A DNA stretch of 64,000 nucleotides from Candidatus Poribacteria bacterium (GTDB taxonomy: Bacteria; Poribacteria; WGA-4E; PCPOR2b), in the NCBI GenBank assembly GCA_028819845.1, contig JAPPKS010000035.1:1-64000 (forward strand), written 5' to 3'. Shown here piece after piece: positions 18,601-26,019 of this stretch (the first letter of the stretch is position 1; each line of letters begins with the position of its first letter). A program made the translations under genes and the position numbers. The notes beneath the pieces are model-generated. The model worked only from the letters and a program-made list of their open reading frames with translations, did no database searches and was not told where the DNA came from.

Positions 18601-19295
18601 GAATCGAGGAGGAGTTCCTGAAGCCCGTCATCAAAAGCCCGCGAGAGTGCAAAAGCATCCTAATCGATCCAAGCCAATTGAAGTTCAAACTCTTCATGTG
18701 CAATAAAGACAAAGAGGACCTAAAAGGCACCGCCGCTTTAGAATACATTGAATACGGCAAATCAAGAAGGTTTGACCAGAGACCGAGTTGCAGCGGTCGA
18801 GCGCGGTGGTGGGATTTAGGCATATGGAACCATGCCGAACTGCTTTGGATTGAAACAATGTATCAATCATTCAGGGTACATCGAAACGCACCATTTGTTT
18901 ACGAAAGTGATAAATTCTATGGGATAAAGTCTCAAGATAAAATCGACACTTTAACGGTTTTGCTCAACTCCACGTTCGTTATGCTTTTCAAACTCCTTTC
19001 GGGCTTCCATTCACTCGGAGAAGGAGCATTGAAGACGGCTGTGTATGAAGTCAAAGATTTCCAAATTCCATTGCCCGCAATATTTAATTTTGACGATAGG
19101 TTGGTGAACCAGTTTATCCACAGAGAAGTCGAGGCAATTCAAGATGAGATTAAGCACTCTGATCGTCGCGCCCTTGACGCAATAATCTTCGACGCTCTCA
19201 ACCTCACCCAAGGAGAACGCGATGCCGTATATAAAGACGTTATTGATCTTGTGCAGGCGCGCCTGCAAAAAGCGAGTAGTTTGAAGGAGACCTAA
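15684..19295 (+). CDS. Eco57I-type DNA methyltransferase with specificity region
   Basis: A 1203-residue restriction-modification protein. The N-terminal 300 residues are helical/beta and do not show a clear PD-ExK nuclease. The methyltransferase core has motif I VDPACGSGAFLVG at residues 437-449 and the adenine-specific NPPYVRQ at 699-705, separated by a long insert with a coiled coil (about 560-660; EQELKQEEKKL, KKQIGDLQELIEG). The last 350 residues (APDIYWTILEKGKDKLVRLGDIAEVRFGIKTG onwards) look like a target recognition region. The size and layout match Eco57I/PglX-like enzymes. Without a visible nuclease, cutting may depend on a partner, possibly the PLD-SNF2 helicase at 27101. First large gene of the defence island. 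Confidence 0.88.
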   Translation: MPNYLTQHQRILEILQNFRGIEPLKKLFWSELNYDQRNAPLSYQGGDALANDPILLAAGGTDGAFHIIYVHLNTDRLLLTAERPIISRLLGNHPYAMFVFSNREQTHWHFVNIKYDTDDAKKRRMYRRITISPYEKLRTASERIAMLDLESISPILETIQPLDIQTRHESAFDVEAVTKQFFEDYKSVFDNLQKDLKDQTDERGWAHDYSLQFLNRCMFLYFIQRKRWLGDDSGFLRTFWESYCSANQPDDSFVERWLNVLFFEAFNKRFHGGHRQFPDEIRKALASAPYLNGGLFTENALDESHHFHISDSRFVRIFDFLENYNFTIAEDSPLDQEVAVDPEMIGKVYESLVNVSAETDERGDAGIFYTPRTEIDLMCRLALVDNLANHLGEEHKPALYQAVFAFDPDDKTDADQRLIEAKLWNPIGERLSDIAIVDPACGSGAFLVGMLQILDDLRERANRALGREASSFDRKKAIIGSNLYGVDVMEWACHVAELRLWLALIIDAEFSTVELQLRNEPLLPHFSFNIRCGDSLVQEIGGMNLAQIRADFSEIPKSLKARTTRLKNEKLKFFNNDRTCHYDSEQELKQEEKKLFQALIDTRAEDIKKQIGDLQELIEGPRAQQIRLDGTIEERIAHQFELEAAEWRKQIETLTIDRGRLVQAHGALADARTLPFVWDIAFVEIFADDRRGFDMVIGNPPYVRQENILDPKLSREEMTDAQKKVFNKTRKAKLARSVYQAYPRYFGYKREKDVKPDNPSAAVSQKLDAKSDLYIYFYFHGLSLLNPKGSFCFITSNSWLDVGYGKDLQEFTLKHCRIKQIIDNRARRSFASADVNTVICLFSAPDESRQSGLDCTARFVSFNTPFEAILDPVIFYEIETAPERDSTPEHRVDPVSQKTLLERGIVGASPKPKYAGDKWGGKYLRAPDIYWTILEKGKDKLVRLGDIAEVRFGIKTGANRFFFLDDEAIRHWGIEEEFLKPVIKSPRECKSILIDPSQLKFKLFMCNKDKEDLKGTAALEYIEYGKSRRFDQRPSCSGRARWWDLGIWNHAELLWIETMYQSFRVHRNAPFVYESDKFYGIKSQDKIDTLTVLLNSTFVMLFKLLSGFHSLGEGALKTAVYEVKDFQIPLPAIFNFDDRLVNQFIHREVEAIQDEIKHSDRRALDAIIFDALNLTQGERDAVYKDVIDLVQARLQKASSLKET

Positions 19296-19342
19296 GGGGC
19301 ATGGTGTGTCGGCTTTACCAAAATCCGCAAAAATTCATAACT

Positions 19343-19360
19343 ACCCCAATATGTTGGGGT
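19343..19360 (+). terminator. Hairpin downstream of the Eco57I-type gene
   Basis: ACCCCAA (19343-19349) pairs perfectly with TTGGGGT (19354-19360) with a 4-nt loop, 48 bp after the stop of the methyltransferase gene. No long T run follows, so it is a weak or Rho-assisted terminator, or an mRNA-stabilising hairpin. Confidence 0.4.
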
Positions 19361-19396
19361 TTACCAATTGATTTATACATTATGCGGACTTTTTGC

Positions 19397-19425
19397 TTGC
19401 ATTCTTAGGATTTGGTAGGTATAAT
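19397..19425 (+). promoter_or_regulatory. Sigma70-type promoter TTGCAT-N17-TATAAT
   Basis: A -35 TTGCAT at 19397-19402 and a perfect -10 at 19420-19425 with ideal 17-bp spacing. It points to the HNH gene. Its position also decides the start of that gene: any start at 19412 would lie inside the promoter, so 19457 is used. Confidence 0.6.
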
Positions 19426-19456
19426 TTGCCATTCTTCTTCAAACGAGGTGATTTCA

Positions 19457-20710
19457 ATGGTAGAAGACAGATGTATCTACTGCAAGAGAGTTAAAGCCTT
19501 GAACAAAGAACATGCTTTTCCCAAAGCTCTATTGCATAAATGCGCAGCATTAAATGAATGTGCCCCCGAGTGGATAATAAAAAAGTTGTGTGTAGAATGT
19601 AACGGAAAGTTGGGCAAACTTGATGATATTCTAGTGACCAAGGGCCCCATGGCATTTGTATGGAAGATAATAAAAGCTGAGTTGAATCCAGAAAACCGGA
19701 GCAGCGATAGCGATTCCGTTTTCTACAACGCGGGCACGTATGGAATAAATCCTGTAAACCTGTTTTATCCAGATTCACTATACGGAAACCTAATAATTCT
19801 CCATGAGGAAGTGGGGACAAAGGCGGCCGGCTTCTATCCGACCCTATTAGGACAAGCTAGGGTTCCTCAAATGGTTTTGATTCATTACCCTGAAGGACAG
19901 ACTGCTGAGCAGGTCGTACAGGAGAACTGTGAAAAGTGGACTTCCGGCGAAATATCTGAATCAAATCATGATGAATACGACGATGTGTACAGCATTTTCG
20001 GAAATACTTATGTGTTTGGCCCGAAGGCTACGGAGTATTTCGTAGCTGGAATCGAAAGAGAACAAGAATTCGTGTCTAAGTTCGTGAAGAAACACGAACA
20101 CCTTCGATATGCCTTGGCCGCTCTATTTCCTGACAATCCTAAAGATGCCGGTAAGTTAAGCGGATTTTGCAAACGTCTCAACGCAAAAACTGAGATTCAG
20201 ATTGAAGCGAGTCAATTTGAACCGAAAGATCCCACGTCGAATTTTGTAATGGCGACTGCCGATAAAAATGCCATTCCATACATTGACAGAGCCATAGCCA
20301 AAGTAGCATTTCATTGCTTTTTATATTGGCATCCTGAATTCAGTGGTCAGGAACGTATTTTTAAAGAGATTAGAACTTTCGTTTTGAAAAACGGGAATCA
20401 TCAGACCTCAAATGGCGAAGATTTCGTGACTGATTTATACGTACCGAAAAGTTATTTTTGGTCATCAGATAAACATTTTCACATTTTCCGTTTTTATGAA
20501 AATGGAGACAATATAATCTGCCAGATTGTCTTCTTCACCGGGCTTTCGCTAGATTCCCTTCGCCGCGAGGCTCCTGAACCCCTTGCCAGCGAGATAATCT
20601 TGGCGGGGCATTCGGAAACAGCACGACGCGGTAGTGCTGAAGTGAAACGTCTTCCTTTCTACGTGCATGAGAAAAGCCAACTGAAGAGAAAGATACCTGT
20701 CAAGTTATGA
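19457..20710 (+). CDS. HNH-type endonuclease-like protein
   Basis: A 417-residue protein with an N-terminal zinc-supported HNH-like fold: C6-x2-C9, then E18-H19 in KEHAFPKAL, and a second pair C45-x2-C48-N49 followed by GKLG. This is the arrangement of HNH_5-like nucleases that cut or nick DNA. The remaining 350 residues are not recognised and could be a recognition or sensor region. The ATG at 19457 follows a GAGGTGA site by 5 nt and lies behind its own promoter. It is a single gene between the methyltransferase and TIR genes and is probably an independent defence gene. The nuclease role is inferred from the motif. Confidence 0.7.
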   Translation: MVEDRCIYCKRVKALNKEHAFPKALLHKCAALNECAPEWIIKKLCVECNGKLGKLDDILVTKGPMAFVWKIIKAELNPENRSSDSDSVFYNAGTYGINPVNLFYPDSLYGNLIILHEEVGTKAAGFYPTLLGQARVPQMVLIHYPEGQTAEQVVQENCEKWTSGEISESNHDEYDDVYSIFGNTYVFGPKATEYFVAGIEREQEFVSKFVKKHEHLRYALAALFPDNPKDAGKLSGFCKRLNAKTEIQIEASQFEPKDPTSNFVMATADKNAIPYIDRAIAKVAFHCFLYWHPEFSGQERIFKEIRTFVLKNGNHQTSNGEDFVTDLYVPKSYFWSSDKHFHIFRFYENGDNIICQIVFFTGLSLDSLRREAPEPLASEIILAGHSETARRGSAEVKRLPFYVHEKSQLKRKIPVKL

Positions 20711-20784
20711 CCGATTGGAAAACTCCGTGCGATATGCGACCTAAAGACGTCAACTGCCTGTATAGGAAAAGGCTAGCGATTCAA

Positions 20785-20813
20785 TTGAAAACTTAACGGT
20801 TGTGTGGTATACT
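20785..20813 (+). promoter_or_regulatory. Sigma70-type promoter TTGAAA-N17-TATACT
   Basis: A -35 TTGAAA at 20785-20790 and -10 TATACT at 20808-20813 with 17-bp spacing, upstream of the first TIR gene (ATG at 20881). It indicates separate expression of the TIR gene. Confidence 0.6.
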
Positions 20814-20880
20814 TAATCTCATTTAGTCAGCTGTCAAGAGCGGTAAATCAATAGCCAAAATATGTTGGAGCAGAGGAAAA

Positions 20881-21735
20881 ATGGAAGAGAAAGAGTATGA
20901 CGTCGCTTTGTCGTTTGCCGGGAAAGATAGACACCAGGCCGAACGGCTAGCCAAACTACTCGACGCGGAAGGATATTCGGTTTTCTACGACGAATTTGAA
21001 AGGGCGCAACTTTGGGGCAAAAACCTCTATCAACACTTGTCATCTGTTTACAAGGATCAAGCGCATTATTGTGTGATATTCTTGTCTAAACACTATGCAC
21101 GAAAGTTGTGGCCGCAACACGAACTCCAGAGTGCTCAGGCGAGGGCATTTAAAGAAAGCAAAGAGTACATCCTTCCTGTCCGTCTTGACGATACAGAGAT
21201 TCCGGGGCTTTTGGAAACGATCGGGTATCTTGATCTACGCGAAGTGTGCATTGAGCAAGTCTATAAAGCACTAGTAGAAAAATTACAGGACCGCACCTTT
21301 CAGTCGGCGGTAACTAATGAATCGGCCGGCATTGATAGTCCTAATACAACAATTACCCGCAATGGAGAAATAACTCGATCACATCAGAATGAAGAGTCCG
21401 ACAAATTCCTGAATATGCACGACCGTCGCGACGATTTACAGATAGTCACTCCGCAGATTTTTGAACAAATGGAAGAGAGAGCTGAAACGACATTTCGAAC
21501 TAGTGCCCCGAATCTTACAGTAAAAGTCCGCCCTGCTCTTCCCCATCGTCCGATAATCTCCACATCTGATATTTACGAGTTCATGAAAGTGGAACCGTCA
21601 ATCCCATTCAATGATTGGGCGGACGAGTTCGGGACAAAAAAGGTTAAAGGTGGGGTCTGCTTCATGGGAATTCCCGGTTCTTCAATCTATTGGGAATTGA
21701 ATGAACATGGTATCATTTATCACCGATTGGCATAA
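20881..21735 (+). CDS. TIR-domain protein (copy 1), ended by an in-frame TAA
   Basis: A 284-residue product with an N-terminal TIR domain (residues 1-135): YDVALSFAGKDR, VFYDEFERAQLWGKNL, YCVIFLSKHYARKLWPQHELQSAQARAF. The glutamate at residue 81 in the W-x-x-H-E motif is at the position of the catalytic Glu of NAD-degrading bacterial TIR domains, so NAD cleavage on phage sensing is plausible. After a linker, a second domain begins around 215 (TSDIYEFMKVEPSIPFNDWADEFG). The TAA at 21733-21735 interrupts a frame that otherwise stays open to 22155, so this may be a truncated gene or a readthrough product. It has its own promoter and an AGAGGA binding site. Confidence 0.8.
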   Translation: MEEKEYDVALSFAGKDRHQAERLAKLLDAEGYSVFYDEFERAQLWGKNLYQHLSSVYKDQAHYCVIFLSKHYARKLWPQHELQSAQARAFKESKEYILPVRLDDTEIPGLLETIGYLDLREVCIEQVYKALVEKLQDRTFQSAVTNESAGIDSPNTTITRNGEITRSHQNEESDKFLNMHDRRDDLQIVTPQIFEQMEERAETTFRTSAPNLTVKVRPALPHRPIISTSDIYEFMKVEPSIPFNDWADEFGTKKVKGGVCFMGIPGSSIYWELNEHGIIYHRLA

Positions 21736-22155
21736 AGTAAATCACCAAGTAGTGAATTTTACGCGTTTACCAAAGAAGAGGGCGTTGAGGAAAAGTACCT
21801 TTCCTTTGACCGACTTGTTCGAGATCTTGGTAACCTGATTCCTGTGGCACAATCCTTTTACAAGAAATGCTGTTATTCAGATGAAATTGTGTTTGCAGCC
21901 CAATTGCGACAAATCAAGGGTGAAAAACTGAAATATACAGAACACCAACACTCAGAGGAAATAAAGCGACAGGAGAGTGTTGAGTCTGAAATTTCAGTTT
22001 CCGTTGAGTGTCTACCGGGAGGCCTAGCGGACGCAGAAAAACTAATAGACCTTGTTGATGAGTTGATGAACCGACTTATCTGGGTGTTTAATGTAAACGA
22101 CCACGCTAGGCGAGATAAGGTCGAAGCTATCTTGAGACGATGTGAATTGGCGTGA
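21736..22155 (+). pseudogene. Downstream part of TIR protein copy 1, same frame after the TAA
   Basis: This segment continues the TIR frame with no further stop for 139 codons. It begins SKSPSSEFYAFTKEEGVEEKYLSFDRLVRDLGN and continues through VAQSFYKKCCYSDEIVFAAQLRQIKGEKL to a helical end (LIDLVDELMNRLIW). It reads as a natural continuation of the second domain (GSSIYWELNEHGIIYHRLA just before the stop). An independent ATG or GTG start exists at about 21844 but has no ribosome binding site, and it would begin in mid-domain. The full protein would be 424 residues. Either the gene was recently inactivated by a point mutation or the stop is read through. Confidence 0.65.
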
Positions 22156-22213
22156 ACGGCTACTCAATACCGGTTAGCATTTTCCATGCCGGGGAAGCGA
22201 CGGAAAAAACCAT

Positions 22214-22298
22214 CTGAATCACGGATTAAACAGATGAAGCGGATAGCGCAGATTTTCAATCCATGTCATCCGTTAATCCGCGGCAATCCGCGATTCAG
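22214..22298. repeat. Palindromic repeat, copy 1 of the 24-bp CCGCGATTCAG family
   Basis: CTGAATCACGGA (22214-22225) and TCCGCGATTCAG (22287-22298) are reverse complements with one mismatch, forming a long hairpin. The right part, 22275-22298, is the 24-bp sequence found exactly again at 22999-23022 and 24367-24390. It precedes the YwgA-like gene by 75 bp. A short open frame across 22186-22413 is made of this repeat and is not considered a gene. Confidence 0.7.
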
Positions 22299-22372
22299 GC
22301 AATTTCAAGTGTTTTGCTATCTGTCGAAAAGGGAGCGTTATACGGCATCATCCCTCAAAGGAAAACGTTCCT

Positions 22373-22948
22373 ATGCACATTCAAGACCTGATTCTGCTTG
22401 TCATCGGGAGTGAGGCAGAGAAAAGTCTCCGGGGACGAACTACGCTCCAAAAGAAACTCTATTTCCTGTCGGTAATAAACAAAACCGACCTCGGTTTCCG
22501 GCCGCACTACTATGGACCTTATAGCAGTCCGGTTGCGGAAAACCTAGATATACTCGTTTACGCCCGCTTTCTGAAAGAAGTCACGGAGTCTTATTCAACC
22601 GACCAAAACGTCTTTGGCGAGACCCGCCGCCATACCTATTTTTGGACATCCGACAGCGAAATTGTAATGGGCGAGATTAAAAAAGAGGACGGATACACAG
22701 ATTGGAAGCAAGCGCTTGACACGTTAAACAGCCTCCCATTGGCGGGCGATTTTAATACGCTCTCAATCGCTGCGAAAGTGCATTACATTTTCCAACAGCG
22801 GAAGCGCACCAAACGCAAACACATTAAGAAATTCGCCAAGGAATATGACTGGGAAATCAGTAACCTAGAGATTGCAGGCGTGCACTCATTTCTTAAAGCA
22901 CTTTCGCTTATATCCGTAAAAAAATCTACTAGACCGCAAGAGAAGTAA
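22373..22948 (+). CDS. YwgA-like protein
   Basis: A 191-residue cytoplasmic protein. The N-terminus (LILLVIG, RGRTTLQKKLYFL, FRPHYYGPYSSPVAENLDIL) matches the pattern of YwgA-type and SocA/Panacea-related proteins: a helical domain opening with R-T-x-L-Q-K and a GPYS motif. Such proteins occur in defence islands and some Panacea relatives act as antitoxins, but no toxin partner is fused here. The C-terminal 60 residues are very basic (QQRKRTKRKHIKKFAKEY), suggesting nucleic-acid contact. An AAGGA site precedes the ATG. It lies between two copies of the 24-bp repeat, as a single-gene cassette. Confidence 0.55.
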   Translation: MHIQDLILLVIGSEAEKSLRGRTTLQKKLYFLSVINKTDLGFRPHYYGPYSSPVAENLDILVYARFLKEVTESYSTDQNVFGETRRHTYFWTSDSEIVMGEIKKEDGYTDWKQALDTLNSLPLAGDFNTLSIAAKVHYIFQQRKRTKRKHIKKFAKEYDWEISNLEIAGVHSFLKALSLISVKKSTRPQEK

Positions 22949-22998
22949 CGATTCCCAGCGATAGGAAAACCGGGGATTCTATCCGTGTTTTTCCCGTA

Positions 22999-23022
22999 AA
23001 TCCGCGGCAATCCGCGATTCAG
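22999..23022. repeat. 24-bp repeat, copy 2 (AATCCGCGGC...GATTCAG)
   Basis: Exact copy of 22275-22298 and 24367-24390. It lies 51 bp after the YwgA-like gene and 30 bp before the AlbA-type gene start. Confidence 0.75.
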
Positions 23023-23051
23023 ACATTAGTAAATTGACTTGGGAACGATCG

Positions 23052-24275
23052 ATGTTTAACAGCGTAACCGAACTCACCGAGAAAATATATCTGGGAGAAG
23101 ACGCAACGATTGAATTCAAAAGAGAGTTGCCTCACAGAGATGGGCTCGCCGATGAAATCGTGGCGTTTGCCAACGCGAACGGTGGGGTGATACTAATCGG
23201 CGTCGGCGATGACAGCGAAATTGTCGGTATTGACCGCCACGATCTCGACAGGATAGAGAAAACAGTGGTTGAAATATGCAGCGACAACATTGACCCTATG
23301 GTTCACATAGTTACAGAAAAACTGCGAATCGACGATAAGAATCTGTTGAAAATAGATGTGCAGCCAAGCGCATTTGTACATAAATCGTCTAACGGTTATT
23401 TTATCCGCCAAGGCAGCAGTAGTAGAGAGATGACCACCGAGCAGTTGGGGCGGTTATTACAAAGCCGGTCGCAGGCACACAGAATCTCTTTTGATGAGCA
23501 GTTTGTACCGAACACTCACAAAGACACACTAAGGGAAAAGCTGTATCGGCGATTTATCACGGTGGAAGCAACCGATCCTGAGAAAGTAGTAGCCCTGCTA
23601 CTCAAAAGGCGCTTGCTGGTCAAAGACGGTCAAGATTGCCGCGCCTCGGTAGCCGGTCTGTTGATGTGTCATGACAGCCCCGACGATTACCTCTATAACA
23701 GCTTCATCCAAGCCGTTTTTTACAATGGCGAGCACAAGGATGCGAACTACCAGATTGACGCTAAGGATTTTAGGGGACCGCTGGACCAACAGGTTGTGGA
23801 CGCATTCAAGTTTGTTGAAAGATATAACCAAGTATCCGCCCGCAAGGACATTGGCAGAATAGAACGATCGCAATACAGCATGAGAGCTGTTTTTGAAGCA
23901 ATCGTTAATGCGGTTGTCCACCGAGATTATTCAAAAGCTGGCTCGAAGATTCGGTTGTTCATGTTCACAGACCGGCTGGAACTCTATTCGCCCGGGGCAT
24001 TGGCAAACACCTTAACCGTGGACGATTTGCCTTACAACCAAGCAACCCGAAACGAACTCCTCGCACGTCTACTTTCCGAAACAACGCTTGACGACAATAT
24101 GGGCAGGCAAGTAAAGAGGCGGCACTTTCTTGAGCGCCGGGGCGAAGGCGTCGGAATCATTCTCAACGAAAGCAATGAACTTAGCGGCAAAACCCCTGTT
24201 TACGAACTCTTCGGCGAGGAGTTGCGCTTGACCATTTTCGCCGCAAAATCCTTGCAAGATAACGACGAAACCTAG
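23052..24275 (+). CDS. AlbA/Schlafen-like ATP-binding protein
   Basis: A 407-residue protein with an N-terminal AlbA_2/Schlafen-type domain (DATIEFKREL near residue 14, EIVAFANANGGVILIGVGDD near 32, GYFIRQGSSSREMTTEQL near 116) and a C-terminal GHKL-type ATPase part (ALFEAIVNAVVHRDYS near 283, DRLELYSPGAL near 310, RGEGVGIILNE near 365). This is the arrangement of transcriptional regulators or defence-associated AAA_4 proteins. The ATG at 23052 is preferred over a TTG at 23034; a weak GGGAAC site lies before it. It sits directly behind repeat copy 2 and before copy 3. Role inferred: nucleic-acid sensing or regulation. Confidence 0.75.
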   Translation: MFNSVTELTEKIYLGEDATIEFKRELPHRDGLADEIVAFANANGGVILIGVGDDSEIVGIDRHDLDRIEKTVVEICSDNIDPMVHIVTEKLRIDDKNLLKIDVQPSAFVHKSSNGYFIRQGSSSREMTTEQLGRLLQSRSQAHRISFDEQFVPNTHKDTLREKLYRRFITVEATDPEKVVALLLKRRLLVKDGQDCRASVAGLLMCHDSPDDYLYNSFIQAVFYNGEHKDANYQIDAKDFRGPLDQQVVDAFKFVERYNQVSARKDIGRIERSQYSMRAVFEAIVNAVVHRDYSKAGSKIRLFMFTDRLELYSPGALANTLTVDDLPYNQATRNELLARLLSETTLDDNMGRQVKRRHFLERRGEGVGIILNESNELSGKTPVYELFGEELRLTIFAAKSLQDNDET

Positions 24276-24366
24276 AGGCGAAATCATAATACCCAGCCTC
24301 AACAAGAACGGCAACGTGATATGTAAACATTGGCATTTCAAACGAATCCCCTCCGTGTAGTCCTTT

Positions 24367-24390
24367 AATCCGCGGCAATCCGCGATTCAG
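24367..24390. repeat. 24-bp repeat, copy 3
   Basis: Exact third copy, 91 bp after the AlbA-type gene and 18 bp before the small membrane protein gene. The three copies span 2.1 kb and each precedes a single plus-strand gene. Confidence 0.75.
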
Positions 24391-24408
24391 ACAAAGCACA
24401 GCGCTCCC

Positions 24409-24816
24409 ATGGACGGCACTGAAAAAGTCGTAGAACACCTGAAAATGACCCAAGTTATCATTAACCGTCTAGCAAACAACTGTGTCTTGGTCAAAGGCTG
24501 GAGCATGACCATCATTCTCGCCGTCATGGTTTTAATCACCAAACATGAAATCCAAATCCCGTATTTTGTTGCAGTGCCCCTCATTCTTCCTATTTGGATA
24601 CTAGACGGATATTTCCTCCGCCAAGAGAGGTTATTTCGACAAGTGTATAACGAAATCAGGACAAAATACGACACCGATTTCGAAATGAATCCTATAAAAC
24701 ACAGCAAAAAGCCGAAATGTAGCTGGCTATCTGTTATCTTTTCTCCCACCCTTATTACTTTTTACATAGTAGAGATTTTCTTTATTATGGGGGTATTTGC
24801 TATTATCCAAAAGTAA
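24409..24816 (+). CDS. Small membrane protein of the KGW/LDGYxLRQERLF type
   Basis: A 135-residue protein. A short amphipathic start (VVEHLKMTQVIINRLANN) leads to two close transmembrane helices (WSMTIILAVMVLI, YFVAVPLILPIWIL), a conserved-looking loop (DGYFLRQERLFRQVYNEIR) and a C-terminal third helix (LITFYIVEIFFIMGVFAII). I recall related small membrane proteins with the LLKGWS and DGYYLRQERLFR motifs in many bacteria, often without an assigned name. The topology recalls SLATT-type membrane effectors, but the relation is unproven. The start has no good ribosome binding site; an in-frame ATG at 24445 is an alternative. It stands behind repeat copy 3 within the island, so a membrane effector role is possible. 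Confidence 0.65.
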   Translation: MDGTEKVVEHLKMTQVIINRLANNCVLVKGWSMTIILAVMVLITKHEIQIPYFVAVPLILPIWILDGYFLRQERLFRQVYNEIRTKYDTDFEMNPIKHSKKPKCSWLSVIFSPTLITFYIVEIFFIMGVFAIIQK

Positions 24817-25062
24817 GTCTGCTGCATCGTCAACTTTAACGTCAGCCGATACAACGCCGAAAAATGAGCTAATCAAAATAGGCTAACGCAGGCTAATCGC
24901 ATCAAGGAACATTAGAAACGCCATCGGCAACCGGCATGCAAGCCTAGGAGCGGGTTGAACACCGCGCATGACAATTCGAAATCGACAATTTTAGCCTTTA
25001 GCTCAAAGCGCGCCTCAACCGCTGTAAAAATTGCGCAAGACATCTTGCGAAAATAGACTACA

Positions 25063-25857
25063 ATGGTTACGCAGACGAAGATAGAGTGGACGGAATCGAC
25101 TTGGAATCCGGTGCGCGGCTGCAGCCGCGTGTCTGAAGGCTGCCGTTATTGCTACGCCGAACGTATCGCCGCGCGATTTGCTCAAAAGGGCTTAGCATAC
25201 GAGGGGATTGCCAAAATGACGAGTGCCGGACCTCGGTGGACGAATCGCGTCCAACGTGTGCCCGACGTTTTGGATCAGCCCTTAAAATGGAAAAAACCTC
25301 GCTTGATTTTTGTAAATTCCATGAGCGACCTGTTCCATGAGGACGTGCCGTTAAAATACATCCAAGAAGTCTTTGATGTTATGAGACGGGCGGACCGGCA
25401 CCAATTTCAAGTCCTCACCAAACGAGCGGAACGCCTTGCCGAATTGAGCCCTAAACTGCGCTGGCCGCCGAATGTTTGGATGGGGGTAAGTGTGGAAAGC
25501 GCAGAATACACCTTCCGGATTGACTGTTTGCGAGGCACCGAAGCGCAGCTCAAATTCCTGTCATTGGAACCCTTGATCGGGCGGCTCCGCCAACTCAGAT
25601 TAGACGGTATACATTGGGTGATTGTCGGAGGCGAATCAGGACCCGGTGCAAGACCTATGAATGAGGCGTGGGTCGCCGAGATTCGAGATCAGTGCCGTGA
25701 AGATTCGGTCCCCCTGTTTGTCAAACAAATGGGCACGGTTTGGGCGCGTAAACGGTCGCTGAACGGTGTCAGTGTCCGGCGCCGCGGCCGAAAAGGCGAC
25801 AACATGTCCGAATGGCGCGAAGATTTACAGATACGCGACTATCCGAAATGGAGTTAG
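25063..25857 (+). CDS. DUF5131 (phage Gp37/Gp68-like) three-Cys protein
   Basis: A 264-residue protein with the hallmark start of DUF5131: KIEWTESTWNPVRGCSRVSEGCRYCYAE, giving C-x6-C-x2-C at about residues 19-29, followed by FVNSMSDLFHEDVP, FQVLTKRAERL, NVWMGVSVES, LSLEPLIGRL and VIVGGESGPGARPM. The three Cys and the barrel-like pattern resemble radical-SAM-type iron-sulfur proteins. Members are found in phages and mobile elements, often paired with a three-Cys-motif partner protein (TcmP); no such partner is visible here. The enzymatic role is unknown. There is no strong ribosome binding site. The preceding 246 bp (24817-25062) hold no gene. Confidence 0.85.
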   Translation: MVTQTKIEWTESTWNPVRGCSRVSEGCRYCYAERIAARFAQKGLAYEGIAKMTSAGPRWTNRVQRVPDVLDQPLKWKKPRLIFVNSMSDLFHEDVPLKYIQEVFDVMRRADRHQFQVLTKRAERLAELSPKLRWPPNVWMGVSVESAEYTFRIDCLRGTEAQLKFLSLEPLIGRLRQLRLDGIHWVIVGGESGPGARPMNEAWVAEIRDQCREDSVPLFVKQMGTVWARKRSLNGVSVRRRGRKGDNMSEWREDLQIRDYPKWS

Positions 25858-26019
25858 GGGTTTTGTAACAGACGCCCCTCGGCTCACGGTAATCCCAAAT
25901 GGCATACGGTTCACGGCGATTCAATTCCAAACTTATCAATTCTGTGGTGGACTCAATCTCATAGGGTATACTATCTTGCGCCGTGTAAAGAAACCAAAAT
26001 TTGATGCGGGAGCGCAAAA

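Noticed and set aside
22186-22413. A 75-codon plus-strand frame between the TIR and YwgA-like genes
   Set aside because: It consists largely of the palindromic repeat and ends inside the next gene in another frame.
22275-24390. Integron attC sites for the three repeats
   Set aside because: The repeats lack the GTTRRRY core and no integrase is visible in the window; the cassette-like layout remains unexplained.
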